In this document: positions 30,613 through 40,749 of the stretch, piece by piece
Numbering within the stretch: position 1 is the first letter of the stretch
How the letters are laid out: each line of letters opens with the position of its first letter
Source: Mastigamoeba balamuthi
Taxonomy: Eukaryota > Evosea > Mastigamoebida > Mastigamoebidae
NCBI GenBank assembly: GCA_902651635.1
Contig: CACRSC010000472.1
Coordinates: 505,487-569,486 of the forward strand
Direction of reading: 5' to 3'
Length of the DNA: 64,000 nucleotides
The notes under the pieces: generated by a model
Databases searched by the model: none
Seen by the model: only the letters and a program-made list of their open reading frames with translations
Told to the model about the DNA's origin: nothing
Position numbers and translations under genes: made by a program

Positions 30613-32467
30613 ATGCGGTTCCTCCCCACCGTTGCCCTCATCACAGTGGCCCTAGCGGCCCTCGCGGGTACGCCAATGTCTCACCTGTAGCAACCCCGGA
30701 CGCTGGACTCACCGCGCAAGCTGCTCAGACGCCGGGTGTAGCGACGTGTCGCCCGACAGCCAGTACACGTGTGCGCAGCAGGTTGCGTGGGGCAAGTGCA
30801 GCGAGTCCTGTGAGTAGTGGCTGTCGCACTTCACGGTCTGCTCACAGCAGAGCGCCCCGCAGACATGAAGGGGTTCTGCGACCGCAGCTGCGGCAGGTGC
30901 AGGGCCCAGTGCGAGGACGTCGTCCCGGACAGTCAGTACACGTGTGCTCAGCAGGCGTCGTGGGGGAAATGCAACGAGGATTGTTCGTTGTCATTTTTCA
31001 TCGCCCTCCCTTCCTACAACGTTGAAACCCGACTAACATCCGACACCGCCTTCCTCCGCAACCCCAGACATGAAGTCGTTCTGCGACGTGAGCTGCGGGA
31101 GGTGCACCCCCGGGTGTACCGACATCGCCCCAGACACGCAGTACACATGCGCCCAGCAGGCCGCGTGGGGGAAGTGCAACAGTGCTTGTACGAACATCAG
31201 CACTTGTGCACACGAGAAAAACTCCGGAACTCACCGACGACGGCAGACATGGCGTCGTACTGTGACAAGAGCTGCGGGAGGTGCGGGAGCACCCCTGAGC
31301 CCCCCGCGGTCGTCAGCAACGTCACCTGCATCGGCGTGCCCACGGCGCTCAACGGTCCCGTGATGGCCGTCGGTGTCAACTACGCGCAGCACAGCTGGGC
31401 ACAGGGCTGGATGACCGACTTCAGTACGCCACCCGCCCCCCACATCACACACCCGGGTCCGTGCTCACCAACCTCTTCCCCTCAACAGTGGACGACAACT
31501 GGGACTCCAAGTTCGAGGCGATGAAGAGGGAGCTGAGCGAGATCAGGAGCAAGGGCGCCCGCGTCGTCCGCTGGTGGATCTTTGCCAACAGCGGCATCCT
31601 CCCGGAGTCTTGCTGGAACGGCCCTCTCTTCGCCGCCCTCCCCGCCCACTACGCTGACCACGTCGAGGCGGGCATCAACTACGCGCACAGGTGCGCCGCC
31701 CCACCGCCGCCGAGCCCCACGAACTCGATACTAATCGCCCGTCGGACACTCGCAGCATCGGGCTGATGGTCTACCCCGCCCTCATGAGCTTCGACTGGGG
31801 CAGGGGCTCCGAGCACCGCCACCTCGAGATCTTCACCGACTCCGCTGCGCGTCAGTCGTGGATCAGCAACGCTCTGGCGCCGATCGTCGAGAGGCTCAGG
31901 AACAACGCCGGCGTCTTCGCATGGGACCTCATGAACGAGCCCGAGTGGATCGTCGACAGCGCCGATGGCGGCGACCGCTGCGACGACTGCGCGAGGTTCA
32001 AGCTCGCAGACCTCAAGGCGTACCTCAACGGCGTGATGTCGATGATCCGCGGCATGGGGGCCAAGCAGCCCATCTCCCTGGGCAGCGCGAGCCTCAAGTA
32101 CCTGACGCAGAAGAGGCTGTGGAACGACATGGACCTCGACTTCTGGGACTTCCACTGGTACTCCTGGGCCACCCAGTACTTCAACCCACTGCTCCAGGAG
32201 GCCTCCAAGGTCATTGAGCCCTCCAAGCCCGTCATTATCGGCGAGGTCATGCCCGACCCCTCGCAGGACTCGGTGCTCTCCAGCAGCTCGAACCTCTGGT
32301 GCAACGGCCAGACCTGCACGGATCACGGGCGCCTCGTCACGAAGCTGGCAGAGCTGGGCTACTCGGGCTACCTGCCCTGGGCCTGGACCGACCCCAACTT
32401 CGTCCTGGCACCGTACATTACGAACCACTACCTCCAGTTCCACACTGTTTGCTCCCAGCAGAACTGA
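30613..32467 (+). CDS. Secreted clan GH-A glycoside hydrolase (GH5-like) with three ShKT-like modules
   Basis: Seven exons: 30613-30667, 30729-30809, 30863-30982, 31068-31187, 31247-31423, 31489-31690 and 31756-32467, giving 488 residues. A signal peptide (MRFLPTVALITVALAALA) precedes three Cys modules of the form C-D-x4-D-x-Q/T-Y-T-C-AQQ-x2-WGKC ... MxxFCDxSCGRC, which resemble ShKT domains. The catalytic barrel begins GVNYAQHSWAQGWM; WDLMNEPEW holds the likely acid/base Glu313 and VIIGEVMP the likely nucleophile Glu415, as in GH5. The enzyme probably cuts a beta-glucan or beta-mannan outside the cell or in a food vacuole. All introns before the barrel are phase 1, so each Cys module is a portable 120-bp exon unit. 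The paralogue at 33.4 kb has one module only. Confidence 0.8.
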
Positions 32468-33395
32468 GCGACTGGGGAGACAGGTGTGTGACAGGTGCCG
32501 TGCTGTGGTGTGAAATACTCTGAGAACACAGCACAAGAATACTAGATAGCACAGGTACTCACATGGTTCCTGATGGTGAACGTTCTGATTCTAGTGTTTC
32601 GAATTTGATATCTTCATCTTATTTCCACATAAAGCCTGTGTTGCCTGTTGTGTGGCAGGCTGCAGCCCGAGGATACCAGGACGGGGCTGGTGAAACTGGT
32701 AGCTGGGCAGTGAGATGGCAAGCAAGTCCCTATCAGCCGTCGTTCCCTGCCATCGTCATGGCCAGAAGCCACCCGAGTTCATCGCAGCAGACGAAGGCCA
32801 TCAAGCCTCCTGCCGAACCAGAACAGGGCCACGGTCCGTGTCCTTTTAGAGAGGCGTGGCGAGTGCCTGGGTCCCCCAGGGGCCCCGCACCCGCCCCTCC
32901 CAAGCCAACACGTTCTTTTAGGGTAAAGGCAGACAGGGCCACGGCCCGTGAGGTCGTTCCTTCGATAAGGATGGCTGTGGGGTTGCCCAGTCTCGTGGTT
33001 GCTGGAGTGCGGAGGTGTCTTTACCGCCGATCAAAATGGACACCCATGCGCATGCTTCAGGTGTTCCAACATCCCCCTGAGATACTGAGAAATGCATTGC
33101 TGCCTTCCGACGAGTCGCGGCGAGGAATGTTATCCACCGGACTTTTTCGCGGCAACTAAGACGACTGAGGAATTTCTTGTTCACCGGTCACCCCCACAAC
33201 GGGTCGGTTGTCCACAGTTCACACAAGATCCGGGATAATCGTTTGTTTGTTCTCTGTGCTGTGTCCCTTCGCACAAAGGTGGCGATGATACACAGGAATT
33301 CTGACGTCGGCATTGAAGGAAGAGTGAACGTTGTTGTTGGAAGGAAGGAGACAGCTTTTCACACATTCACACATCCGAAGAGAACAGACAACAGG
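32468..33395. other. Intergenic between the two GH5-like genes, 928 bp
   Basis: Contains a short near-repeat, cagggccacgg(t/c)ccgtg, at about 32825 and 32935. No protein-like frame or RNA gene was seen; it must hold the promoter of the second copy. Confidence 0.4.
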
Positions 33396-34931
33396 ATGAG
33401 GAACCTCACTGTGGCAGCCCTCGGTGCGCTAGCGCTGGCCTCGATCGCGCGTACGTACGGGAACAGGAAGGGGCCTGGTCGAGCTGGCGACTCAACAGTC
33501 ATTCCTAGGAGCTGCGTGCAGCGATGTGCCCCCGGACACCAAGTACACGTGTGCCCAGCAGGCCTCCTGGAAGAAGTGCAGCGAGCCCTGTGCGTCACCC
33601 CTCCACCAAGAGGCCCTTACGCGCGATGCATGCTCGCCTCTGGTTGCTGTCTGACACAACGGCAGATATGCGGTCGTTCTGCGACAGGAGCTGCGGCAGA
33701 TGCTCGGCCAGCACCCCGTCGTGCACTGGAGTCCCCACGGCGCTCAACGGCCCTGTGTGGGCCGTCGGTGTCAATTACGCACAGCACAGCTGGGCGCAGG
33801 GCTGGATGACAGATTTCGGTACGAAATCCGAAGCACCCCCCGTCTGAGGGACTGCCCTCTGTGCTTCGCTCGCTCTCTCGCTCTCTCTCTCTCTCTCTCA
33901 CCTGAAACCAGTGGAAGTCGACAGCAGCCGGTGGGCGGCAAAGTTCGGGGCAATCAAGAGGGAGCTCGGCGAAATCCGGGGCAGGGGAGCCCGCGTCGTC
34001 CGCTGGTGGCTGTTCGCCAACAGCGACGTGCTCCCCGCGTCGTGCTGGCGGGGCTCTGCGTTCGTCGGGCTGCCCGTCGGCTACGTTGACCACGTCGAGG
34101 AGGCGGTTACCTACGCCAGGAGGTGCTGAGAACCCCCGTCCTCACGCACTTTTCTCAGAATTTTGACGTTGAGCTGTGGTACCCCTGCCTGTCGTTCCCG
34201 CTCGGGCCGCCTGCAGCATCGGGCTGCTGGTGTACCCGTCGCTCATGAGCTTCGACTGGGGCAAGGGCTCGCGCCACCACCAGGAGATCTTCACGGACCC
34301 CGCGGCGCGCCGCTCGTGGATCGACAACGCTGTCGTGCCGATCGTCGAGCGGCTCAGGAACAACGCGGGCGTCTTCGGGTGGGACCTCATGAACGAGCCC
34401 GAGTGGGTCGTCGACAGCGCTGACGGCGGCGACCCGTGCACCGGCTGCTCGAGGTTCAGGCTGGCCGACGTCAAGGCGCTGCTCAATGGCGTCCTGGCGA
34501 TGATGCGGGCCAAGGGGGCCAGGCAGCCCGTCTCGCTGGGCAGCGCGAGCCTCAAGTTCCTCACGCAGAAGCGCCTCTGGAACGACATGGCCCTCGACTT
34601 CTGGGACTTCCACTGGTACTCGTGGGCCACTTCGTACTTCAACCCGCTGCTCCGCGAGGCCTCCCAGGTAATCAGCCCGTCCAAGCCCGTCGTCATCGGC
34701 GAGGTCATGCCCAACCTGGCGGCGGACCCCATCCTGTCCAACGGTGCCAACAGGTGGTGTGACGGCCAGACGTGCACGGACCACGGCCGCGTCCTGAGGC
34801 AGCTGGCCAAGCTGGGCTACTCGGGCTACATGCCCTGGGCGTGGACCGACCCCAACTTCGTCCTCGCGCCCCACGTCGGGAACCACTTCGTTGCCTTTGA
34901 GGCTGTCTGCCCAGCACAGCGTAGGCACTAG
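33396..34931 (+). CDS. Secreted clan GH-A glycoside hydrolase (GH5-like), one-module paralogue
   Basis: Five exons: 33396-33450, 33509-33589, 33666-33818, 33912-34122 and 34217-34931, giving 404 residues. Exons 1 and 2 are the same lengths as in the upstream copy (55 and 81 nt) and introns sit at the same sites and phases, but the two internal 120-bp module exons are absent. The signal peptide is MRNLTVAALGALALASIA. One ShKT-like module (CSDVPPDTKYTCAQQASW, then FCDRSCGRC) precedes the barrel with GVNYAQHSWAQGWM, WDLMNEPEW and VVIGEVMP, so both catalytic Glu are kept. Intron 3 ends in a CT-rich tract (33881-33898). Function as for the neighbour, presumably with a different substrate or binding strength. 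Confidence 0.8.
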
Positions 34932-35120
34932 GACCCCCTTTTCCTTCCTGAATCATACATAATTCAAGAGCGTCCTTTCCGGGTCGCGTTTACCGAGTTT
35001 TGCAGTGCGTGCGTGCAGCCGGGTTTTGTGCCGTGTGTTACACACTTTTCCAAGATCGCTGAACTGGTAGAACTGAACCCGAATGAACAAGACATACAAT
35101 CAAATTCGCCGGGCTGCACC

Positions 35121-35128
35121 TATAAATA
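35121..35128 (+). promoter_or_regulatory. TATA box of the heliorhodopsin gene
   Basis: TATAAATA, 72 bp upstream of the ATG at 35200. Confidence 0.6.
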
Positions 35129-35199
35129 CGCTCCCTTCCACCATTCTGTCATCACAAGGCTCGCAGAAGCGCTCAGTTTATAACTCAACACCCCTCGTA

Positions 35200-36108
35200 A
35201 TGTCTGACAGCAAAATCAGCCCCCGCGACGACACCGAGGCGGGTCCCAGCTCGTCCGTAGAGCTCGACTGGAAGAAGCGCAAGGTCGTCCGCGTGCTGTA
35301 CGGCATGCATCTGGCGGCCGCCCTGCTCATGGCGCTCGAGATCGCCGTCGTGTGCTCGCGGCCCATCGCAGTCGACGTCCCGCAGACCGTCGGCTTCCCC
35401 TCCAACGCCAACCGCACGGGCCCCGTGGCCGCGCCGCAGGTCCGCGTGCTCGAGCACGACGTCAACGTCACGGCGCTCGTCGCGGTGTTCCTGGGCCTCG
35501 CCTGCGCCGACCACCTCGCCGCGTTCTTCGTCGGAATTCTGCGGCCCCTCGTCGCCGCGAAGTACCTGTACTTCAAGGAGAACAACCCATTGAGGTGGGC
35601 AGAGTACAGCGTCTCCGCCTCGGTCATGTCCGTGACTGTCGCTGCGCTCTGCGGCGTCTACGATGTCCACATGCAGTTCCTCATCGGAGCAAGCACCGGA
35701 GTCTGCATGGCGCTCGGGTGGTACGCTGTCACTATCTCCGCCTGCCCCGCACGGCCCACTCACCTTGTGCTCGCGGCGTTCAGGGCCATCGATGCGGTGC
35801 CGAAGGTGAAGGAGTTGCGGGCGCTGGCGTGGGGGCTCTTTGCCCTGGGCACGCTGTGCTGCGTGTGCCCCTGGGTGGTGATGTGGTGCTACTTTGTCGA
35901 CGCCAAGGGGAAGCCGGCCTTTGTGTTCGTCGCCTTCCTGGGCACCTTTATCGCCTTCATGTCCTTCGCCGTCAACATGATGCTGCAGCGCTTCTTCGGG
36001 CTGTACAGCTTCCGTGTGGCCGAGGGCGTGTACGTGACCCTCAGCTACACCGCCAAGACCTACCTGGCGTTCAGCGTGTGGGGCGGCTTCCGGGCGTCGG
36101 AGAAGTGA
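35200..36108 (+). CDS. Heliorhodopsin
   Basis: Single exon, 302 residues, seven predicted helices. Helix 7 reads YVTLSYTAKTYLAFSVWGG; Lys286 in S-x-x-A-K is the retinal Schiff-base site. Helix 3 begins RWAEYSVSASVM, the heliorhodopsin signature, with Glu135 the likely counterion. FAVNMMLQ in helix 6 is also typical. Heliorhodopsins sit inverted in the membrane relative to type 1 rhodopsins, with the N-terminus in the cytosol. They have a slow photocycle and mostly act as sensors or regulators, though a virus-encoded group conducts protons. The first 25 residues are polar and acidic. A 35-residue loop between helices 1 and 2 contains one N-glycosylation sequon (NRT). No retinal-synthesis gene lies nearby. 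Confidence 0.9.
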   Translation: MSDSKISPRDDTEAGPSSSVELDWKKRKVVRVLYGMHLAAALLMALEIAVVCSRPIAVDVPQTVGFPSNANRTGPVAAPQVRVLEHDVNVTALVAVFLGLACADHLAAFFVGILRPLVAAKYLYFKENNPLRWAEYSVSASVMSVTVAALCGVYDVHMQFLIGASTGVCMALGWYAVTISACPARPTHLVLAAFRAIDAVPKVKELRALAWGLFALGTLCCVCPWVVMWCYFVDAKGKPAFVFVAFLGTFIAFMSFAVNMMLQRFFGLYSFRVAEGVYVTLSYTAKTYLAFSVWGGFRASEK

Positions 36109-36389
36109 GCAGATCCGCCCCTGTTGTATCAGTATGATTGAATTCACAGCACAGCGTAAGCAAATTGAAGAAGGCCTGTTGTTTCCAGCCACGACAACAT
36201 TGGGGGCTCATGTGCGGGTTACGTGCACGCTTTTGGAGTTTTCAAAATGCGAAACTCAATGAAATATGAAAGACAGTGCGGGCCCGCATGCATGACAGCA
36301 AACACCTGCCGTCGATCCCCTCCGAGTCTCGGGTCTGGCATTTTTGAAAAGACGCCCAGTCCAGCACACCCCCTCAAGCAGTAGCAAGC

Positions 36390-36978
36390 ATGAGCAGCAA
36401 CGAGTGCCGCCCGTACGACGAGTCGATGCCCCCGTGCTACCCGATGGCGCCCTCGGCGGCCCCGCAGTACGTCGTGGACTCGCGGGTCTGCCCGCCGTAC
36501 GTCTATCCGGTCACCGGGTCCGTGATGCCTGCACAGCCGTACACGCTCCCCGCGGCGGCCCAGGGGAACGCCCCCAGCGGCCAGGGCTTCGTGTTCCGCG
36601 AGATGTGCGCCTCCCCGCCCCTGCGGAAAGCAGCCAAAGCGAATTTGTGCGAATTGTGTCAATTGACAAAAAAAGACGGTGCGCGACAAAAAGGCCGGTG
36701 AAAATACGGTGCCAGTTCTGCTCCGCGGTTGTGGTGACCTTGACGAAGCACCGGTCGGGCCTGTTGGTGTGGATGGTGGCCGGCGGCATGTGCATCGTCG
36801 GGCTGGTGTTCGGCTGCTGCCTGATTCCGTTCTGCATCAAAGACCTCAAAGACGTTGTGCGCTGGCTTGCCCCCTCCGGCACTGTGCCCTGTCTAACACA
36901 GACTATCTTGTGTTGCTGCAGCACCACGAATGCCCGTCATGCAGGAGGACGGTCGGTGTCTATCATCGCATCCAGTAG
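36390..36978 (+). CDS. LITAF-domain membrane protein
   Basis: Probable exons 36390-36604, 36694-36856 and 36922-36978, giving 144 residues. The Pro/Tyr-rich N-terminus carries PPCYP and PPYVYP, candidate WW-domain (Nedd4-type) ligands. The LITAF domain follows: PVKIRCQFCSAVV, a hydrophobic hairpin (LVWMVAGGMCIVGLVFGCCL) ending IPFC, then HHECPSCRRTVG. The two CxxC pairs bind one zinc beneath the endosomal membrane. LITAF/SIMPLE proteins act in endosome-lysosome sorting. The first acceptor could instead be at 36675, which would add six codons. Confidence 0.8.
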
Positions 36979-37035
36979 AGCGCCCACCCACGGGTCTGCG
37001 CGACGGCGTTTTGATACGAGGGCGGACGTGAAGTA

Positions 37036-37041
37036 AATAAA
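37036..37041 (+). promoter_or_regulatory. Candidate poly(A) signal of the LITAF gene
   Basis: AATAAA 58 bp after the LITAF stop, in the 129-bp gap before the convergent ankyrin gene. Confidence 0.4.
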
Positions 37042-37107
37042 CGGGAAGCACACTTGTGACGGTAAGGAAGCCAACGCCTTGTCTAGAGTCTCTGACCCGT
37101 TTGGCTC

Positions 37108-37974
37108 TCATGCGTGGTGCCTGCCCTTCTTGTTCGCTGCGTCTGGCGACTTGGGCAGCGCCCTCTTCTTGACGCTGCGGCTCTTCTTCCTCCTCTCCTC
37201 GTCGTCCGACGCGCTCGACGACGAGCTGGACGACGACGACGACGACGAAGACGACCCTGACCCCGAATCGGACGCAGAGCCCGACGACGAGGACGACTCG
37301 CTGTCGGACCCGCCCTGCGAGCTCTCGTAGTCGGGCTCGTCCTCGGCGCCGGGCACGTCCTGCGGCACTATGTTCCACAGCCTGTCGAGCTCGGCCTGCC
37401 CGATGCCCGCGCGCGCCGACGGCACCCACTTGCGCGGTATCGTGCCGCCCGCTCTCGCGAGCTCCTTGCACGTCTCCAGGTGCCCCGCCTGCGCCGCGAC
37501 CACAATCGCAGTGCGCCCCTGCGTTGTGGTTGTCCGCGCCACCGCCGGCGTCATTATTGCTTGAAATCCGCGTCACGCTGACGTGTGCCCCCCGACGCGA
37601 CAACGCGCCACGTCGTGGGGGGAACGGGGGGGAGAAGGAAAGTGCACCTGCGCGTCAGCGGCGTCGACGACGTAGAGCACGCGGTCGGTGCGCGTGCCCT
37701 TGACGATGGCGTGCACGACCTCGGTGTGCCCGCGCTCGGCCGCGGCGATGAGCGGCGTCGTGGCGGGCGGCGCGCCCTTGGGGAGCTCGGGGTCGGCGCC
37801 GGCGGCGAGCAGCGCGCGGACCACAGCGGGCCTGTTGGACTCGGCGGCGGCCAGCAGCGGCGTCCGCTCGCCGGGCGCGGCGCGGGCAGAGGCCAGCGAC
37901 GGCGTGGCGCTCAGGAGCTCGTTGACGCGCGCGAGGTCGCCAGAGGCGCAGGCCTGGAGGAGGTCGGCAGACAT
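37108..37974 (-). CDS. Small ankyrin-repeat protein with Ser-rich acidic tail
   Basis: Two exons, 37648-37974 and 37108-37518, giving 245 residues. Four ankyrin repeats are visible: MSADLLQACASGDLARVNEL, RTPLLAAAESNRPAVVRALL, TTPLIAAAERGHTEVVHAIV and GRTAIVVAAQAGHLETCKEL, the last completed across the intron. The C-terminal 80 residues hold a run of 14 Ser with Asp/Glu, a likely kinase target, then a Lys/Arg-rich end that could serve as a nuclear signal. Role unknown; such proteins are protein-binding adaptors. Confidence 0.75.
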
Positions 37975-38086
37975 CGGGGTGAGGGGGCAGAACACGGAAG
38001 ATTTGCGCAACGGGAGCGCGGGAAACGTGAGAAGGCGGCACCGCGGGGCTTCAGGTGGCCACAGAGGAACCTATTTGCTGTAAATC

Positions 38087-38158
38087 GGGCTCGTGGCGCA
38101 ATGGAAACGCACTTGACTACGGATCAAGGGATTCCAGGTTCGAGCCCTGGCGGGTCCG
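38087..38158 (+). tRNA. tRNA-Arg (anticodon ACG)
   Basis: 72 nt fold as a cloverleaf: acceptor GGGCTCG with CGGGTCC, D stem GCG/CGC, anticodon stem CTTGA/TCAAG with loop CTACGGA (anticodon ACG, read as ICG after editing), T arm CCAGG-TTCGAGC-CCTGG, discriminator G. No intron. The internal A and B boxes are present. Confidence 0.92.
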
Positions 38159-38160
38159 AC

Positions 38161-38165
38161 TTTTT
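38161..38165 (+). terminator. RNA polymerase III terminator
   Basis: TTTTT two bases after the tRNA-Arg discriminator. Confidence 0.8.
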
Positions 38166-38235
38166 GTTTGCAAATCGTGATAGCGTGGTTTACCACAATT
38201 TAGGTCCTGGGTTCCCTTTTGTTTCGCACGCTCTC

Positions 38236-39018
38236 TCAGCTCTTGTACACACGGATAACGCGCTCGATAGGCGAGCGGCAGAACGGGCAGGAGTCGCCCC
38301 TCCTCGACAGCGCCTCGGCGCAGCCCATGCACAGCCCCTCGTGGCCGCACGGCGACAGCACCGCCTCCACCGCCGAGTCGAAGCACACTTTGCACTGCGC
38401 CTCCCCCTCTGCGGCCCCTGCACCCGCGGCTGTCGCTGCCGCCCCCGTCGCTGCTGCCGTCGCCGTCGCCGTCGCCGCTGTGGGCCCGGGGGCCGGAGCG
38501 GGCGCGGGGGCGTCGCCGGCGGCCTGGATGGGCGGCGCAGAGCCCGCGTGGTTGGCGGCCCAGTAGAGCGCGTAGTCGTACCACGGGCCGTCGACGCCGA
38601 TGCGCTCGAGCTGCGGCACGAGCTGCTGCAGGGCCTCGCGCCAGGCGTGGTCGGCGCCTCCGGGCCCGCCGGCGACGCAGACGATGTGGTGCGGGAGCTT
38701 GTTGAGCGTGATGCGCACGCAGGGCCCGTGCGCGTCGCTGACGGCGCTGCGCAGCGCCGTGAACAGCCCCGCCACGCGGGCCCCGGCCACGCTCTTGCGC
38801 CTCTGCAGGCGGATCCACGGCAGCTGGCGCACCGTCTCCCACGTGAGGCTCTGCAGGGGCAGGGGGGACGTGAGTTTCTGGATTGCGGGACTCACGCGGA
38901 ATCGCAGGCGAAAACCATGGAAAGGGGGTGAGCGGGGCACGGGACGCACGAGGTTGTTGTGGCCGAAGACGCTGACCACGGGCTTGATCCAGCGGTGGTC
39001 GTCAGGGGCCAGTTCCAT
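38236..39018 (-). CDS. RING-HC protein, probable E3 ubiquitin ligase
   Basis: Two exons, 38950-39018 and 38236-38850, giving 227 residues; the 99-bp intron is also open in frame, so retention would give 260. The N-terminal 115 residues form an unrecognised alpha/beta region (LTWETVRQLPWIRLQRRKSV, VRITLNKLPHHIV). An Ala/Pro/Thr low-complexity linker follows. A C-terminal C3HC4 RING ends the protein: CKVCFDSAVEAVLSPCGHEG, CMGC, CPFCRSPIERVIRVY. The ending matches RINGs of the MUL1, LRSAM1 and IAP type that dimerise through their last residues. Confidence 0.78.
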   Translation of the reverse strand: MELAPDDHRWIKPVVSVFGHNNLVRPVPRSPPFHGFRLRFRVSPAIQKLTSPLPLQSLTWETVRQLPWIRLQRRKSVAGARVAGLFTALRSAVSDAHGPCVRITLNKLPHHIVCVAGGPGGADHAWREALQQLVPQLERIGVDGPWYDYALYWAANHAGSAPPIQAAGDAPAPAPAPGPTAATATATAAATGAAATAAGAGAAEGEAQCKVCFDSAVEAVLSPCGHEGLCMGCAEALSRRGDSCPFCRSPIERVIRVYKS

Positions 39019-39696
39019 GCTCGTCGGGAGTGCTGGGTGGGTTGGGGCTGTGAGTTACTGTCTGTGTGCCACAAATAACCCCGCCGGCCTGTCCTTCAAA
39101 GAATCCCCGGGGTGCAGTTGATGTGTGAGCGCTGATATGAGTTCGCATTACAGCTCGGAATCTGTCTGGATTTCTCTGTCGCCACAACGGGACTTGCTCC
39201 CTTTTATCCCGAGAAACGGCGCCCGGAGCTGCCGCGTTGGCTCTGAGCAACCCGTGCGGGATTCAGGATCGCAGCCCCCAGTGTTGTCCAGGGGTCCGAG
39301 CCCCGCCAGATGCGCTCCCCCCGGCGTCTGCGCGCGGCTCCCCCCGGAGGACCTCTCCCGCTGCTCGGCCACGCCGCCGGTTCCCACCGGACACCCCCTC
39401 TTCACCGCTGCACCGTGGTGTGTCGCCCGCGCCAGACACGGTGCCGCGCAGTGTGCCCGCCGCAAGACGCGGGGGGAAAGCCAGAAGCGTAGTTTCTGTC
39501 TGTTTCTGTGCTTGCCGGGTTTTCCGCCAGCGCCGTTTGCGCTGGCACCCAGGCGAGGGGCACCAGCGCAGACCAGCACCGCCTCCCGTTTAGGCAACGG
39601 CGGGTTGGTTGCAGATATCGTTGATGGCGTCATCTGTGACGTGTTCAGGTGATTTTTGGTGTCGTTGTGAGCAAACCCGGTCTTTTTTTTTCTTTT

Positions 39697-39704
39697 TATA
39701 AAAG
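39697..39704 (+). promoter_or_regulatory. TATA box with no assigned gene
   Basis: TATAAAAG after a T-rich run, on the plus strand, 1,046 bp before the AdoMetDC ATG. It may drive a long AdoMetDC leader or a separate non-coding transcript. Confidence 0.5.
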
Positions 39705-40570
39705 TTCGCACCTTGTTCACTTGTGTGCCTTCACAGGATTTCTTTTTGCCTGCTGTGATTTGCTGTCACACAGAAGCGCGCGCAGCCGCCTCCTTCCGCC
39801 ACCCGCCAGACACTCCCGTCGCTCCCGGTCACCCAACACCCCCCGAGCTCGCACCCTACCCCCTCTTGGTGGACGCCTGTTTCTCCTAGTCGCAGGAGAT
39901 TCTCTCGGGCGCCCACATTAGAGGAGAGAGACCGCGGGCTTCACCCACTGCACTCGACCTACAGGGTTCCTCGCATGCTTCTGGGCCACACCAACAACAC
40001 AACCTCTTGCGGGCCGTTCGTCCCTGGGGCTTTCTCTGTCAAGAACGATAAGGGATACAGCTAGGTTTTGCTCATCCTCCTCGACGCCTCGCAGGTATCC
40101 TCGCCGCCTCTGCCTTCCTCCCCCTTCTCTCGCCCCGCCCAGGGGCTGGCTTAATTGAAGTTCATATCCGCGAAATTTGCTCCGGTTTTCCGCCTGTTTT
40201 CAACGTCTTTCGGCGGCTTCCGAGGGCGGGGGACCCTGCCCCCGGGGTCCCGCAGCGCCCCAGTCCCGGTCAGGACCCTGCCCTGCGCTTCCGGTTTGCG
40301 AAATTCTGTTGCTGCATTTCTGCTATTCATCGCAACGGGCCCGACCCCCTTTTAATTTATACTCGGAGCGAAAATTACACGCGTTTATTACCACACGCGG
40401 AGGGTCCTGCAGGCCCTCCCTCACCCACGCACACACCCCCGAGCCTCTGCCCTCGCTCCTGACTGCCCCTGCCAGCTCCCCAGAGGCCCACCGCTTTTCC
40501 CTCTGGCGGTTATTAAAGCCCGTGGGTGGGTGGGGGTGGTGGCGCGCACATCACTTTTCGTTTTTTCGAG

Positions 40571-40630
40571 ATGGGGTGCAACAGCGCCTGTTTGAGTATC
40601 AGTGCACATTCCGCCGGCACGCTCGACTAA
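40571..40630 (+). promoter_or_regulatory. Candidate upstream open reading frame of AdoMetDC
   Basis: A 19-codon frame (ATG 40571, TAA 40628-40630) ends 119 bp before the AdoMetDC ATG. AdoMetDC messages in animals and plants are known to be repressed by polyamine-sensed uORFs; a similar role here is inference. Confidence 0.4.
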
Positions 40631-40749
40631 CGGCTGCCACGCACCTGTGCAGCGCGAAACCGGAAATAGAGACAACCCCTCTCGTCCTCGCCAGCAACCA
40701 CCCCTGCTCTCAGTCGAAGACCGACACACCTGCTCCCGACACCGCTCCC

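Larger units (their letters stand above)
39019..40749. other. 1.7-kb upstream region of AdoMetDC
   Basis: No supported protein gene. It holds a strong TATA box at 39697, a T-rich patch just before it, several CT-rich stretches and possible leader introns. The far left part must also contain the RING gene promoter. A 190-codon minus frame at 39148-39720 overlaps the T-rich tract and looks spurious. Confidence 0.45.

Noticed and set aside
39148-39720. 190-codon minus-strand frame upstream of AdoMetDC
   Set aside because: Starts inside a T-rich tract next to a plus-strand TATA box; composition is not protein-like and no motif is present.
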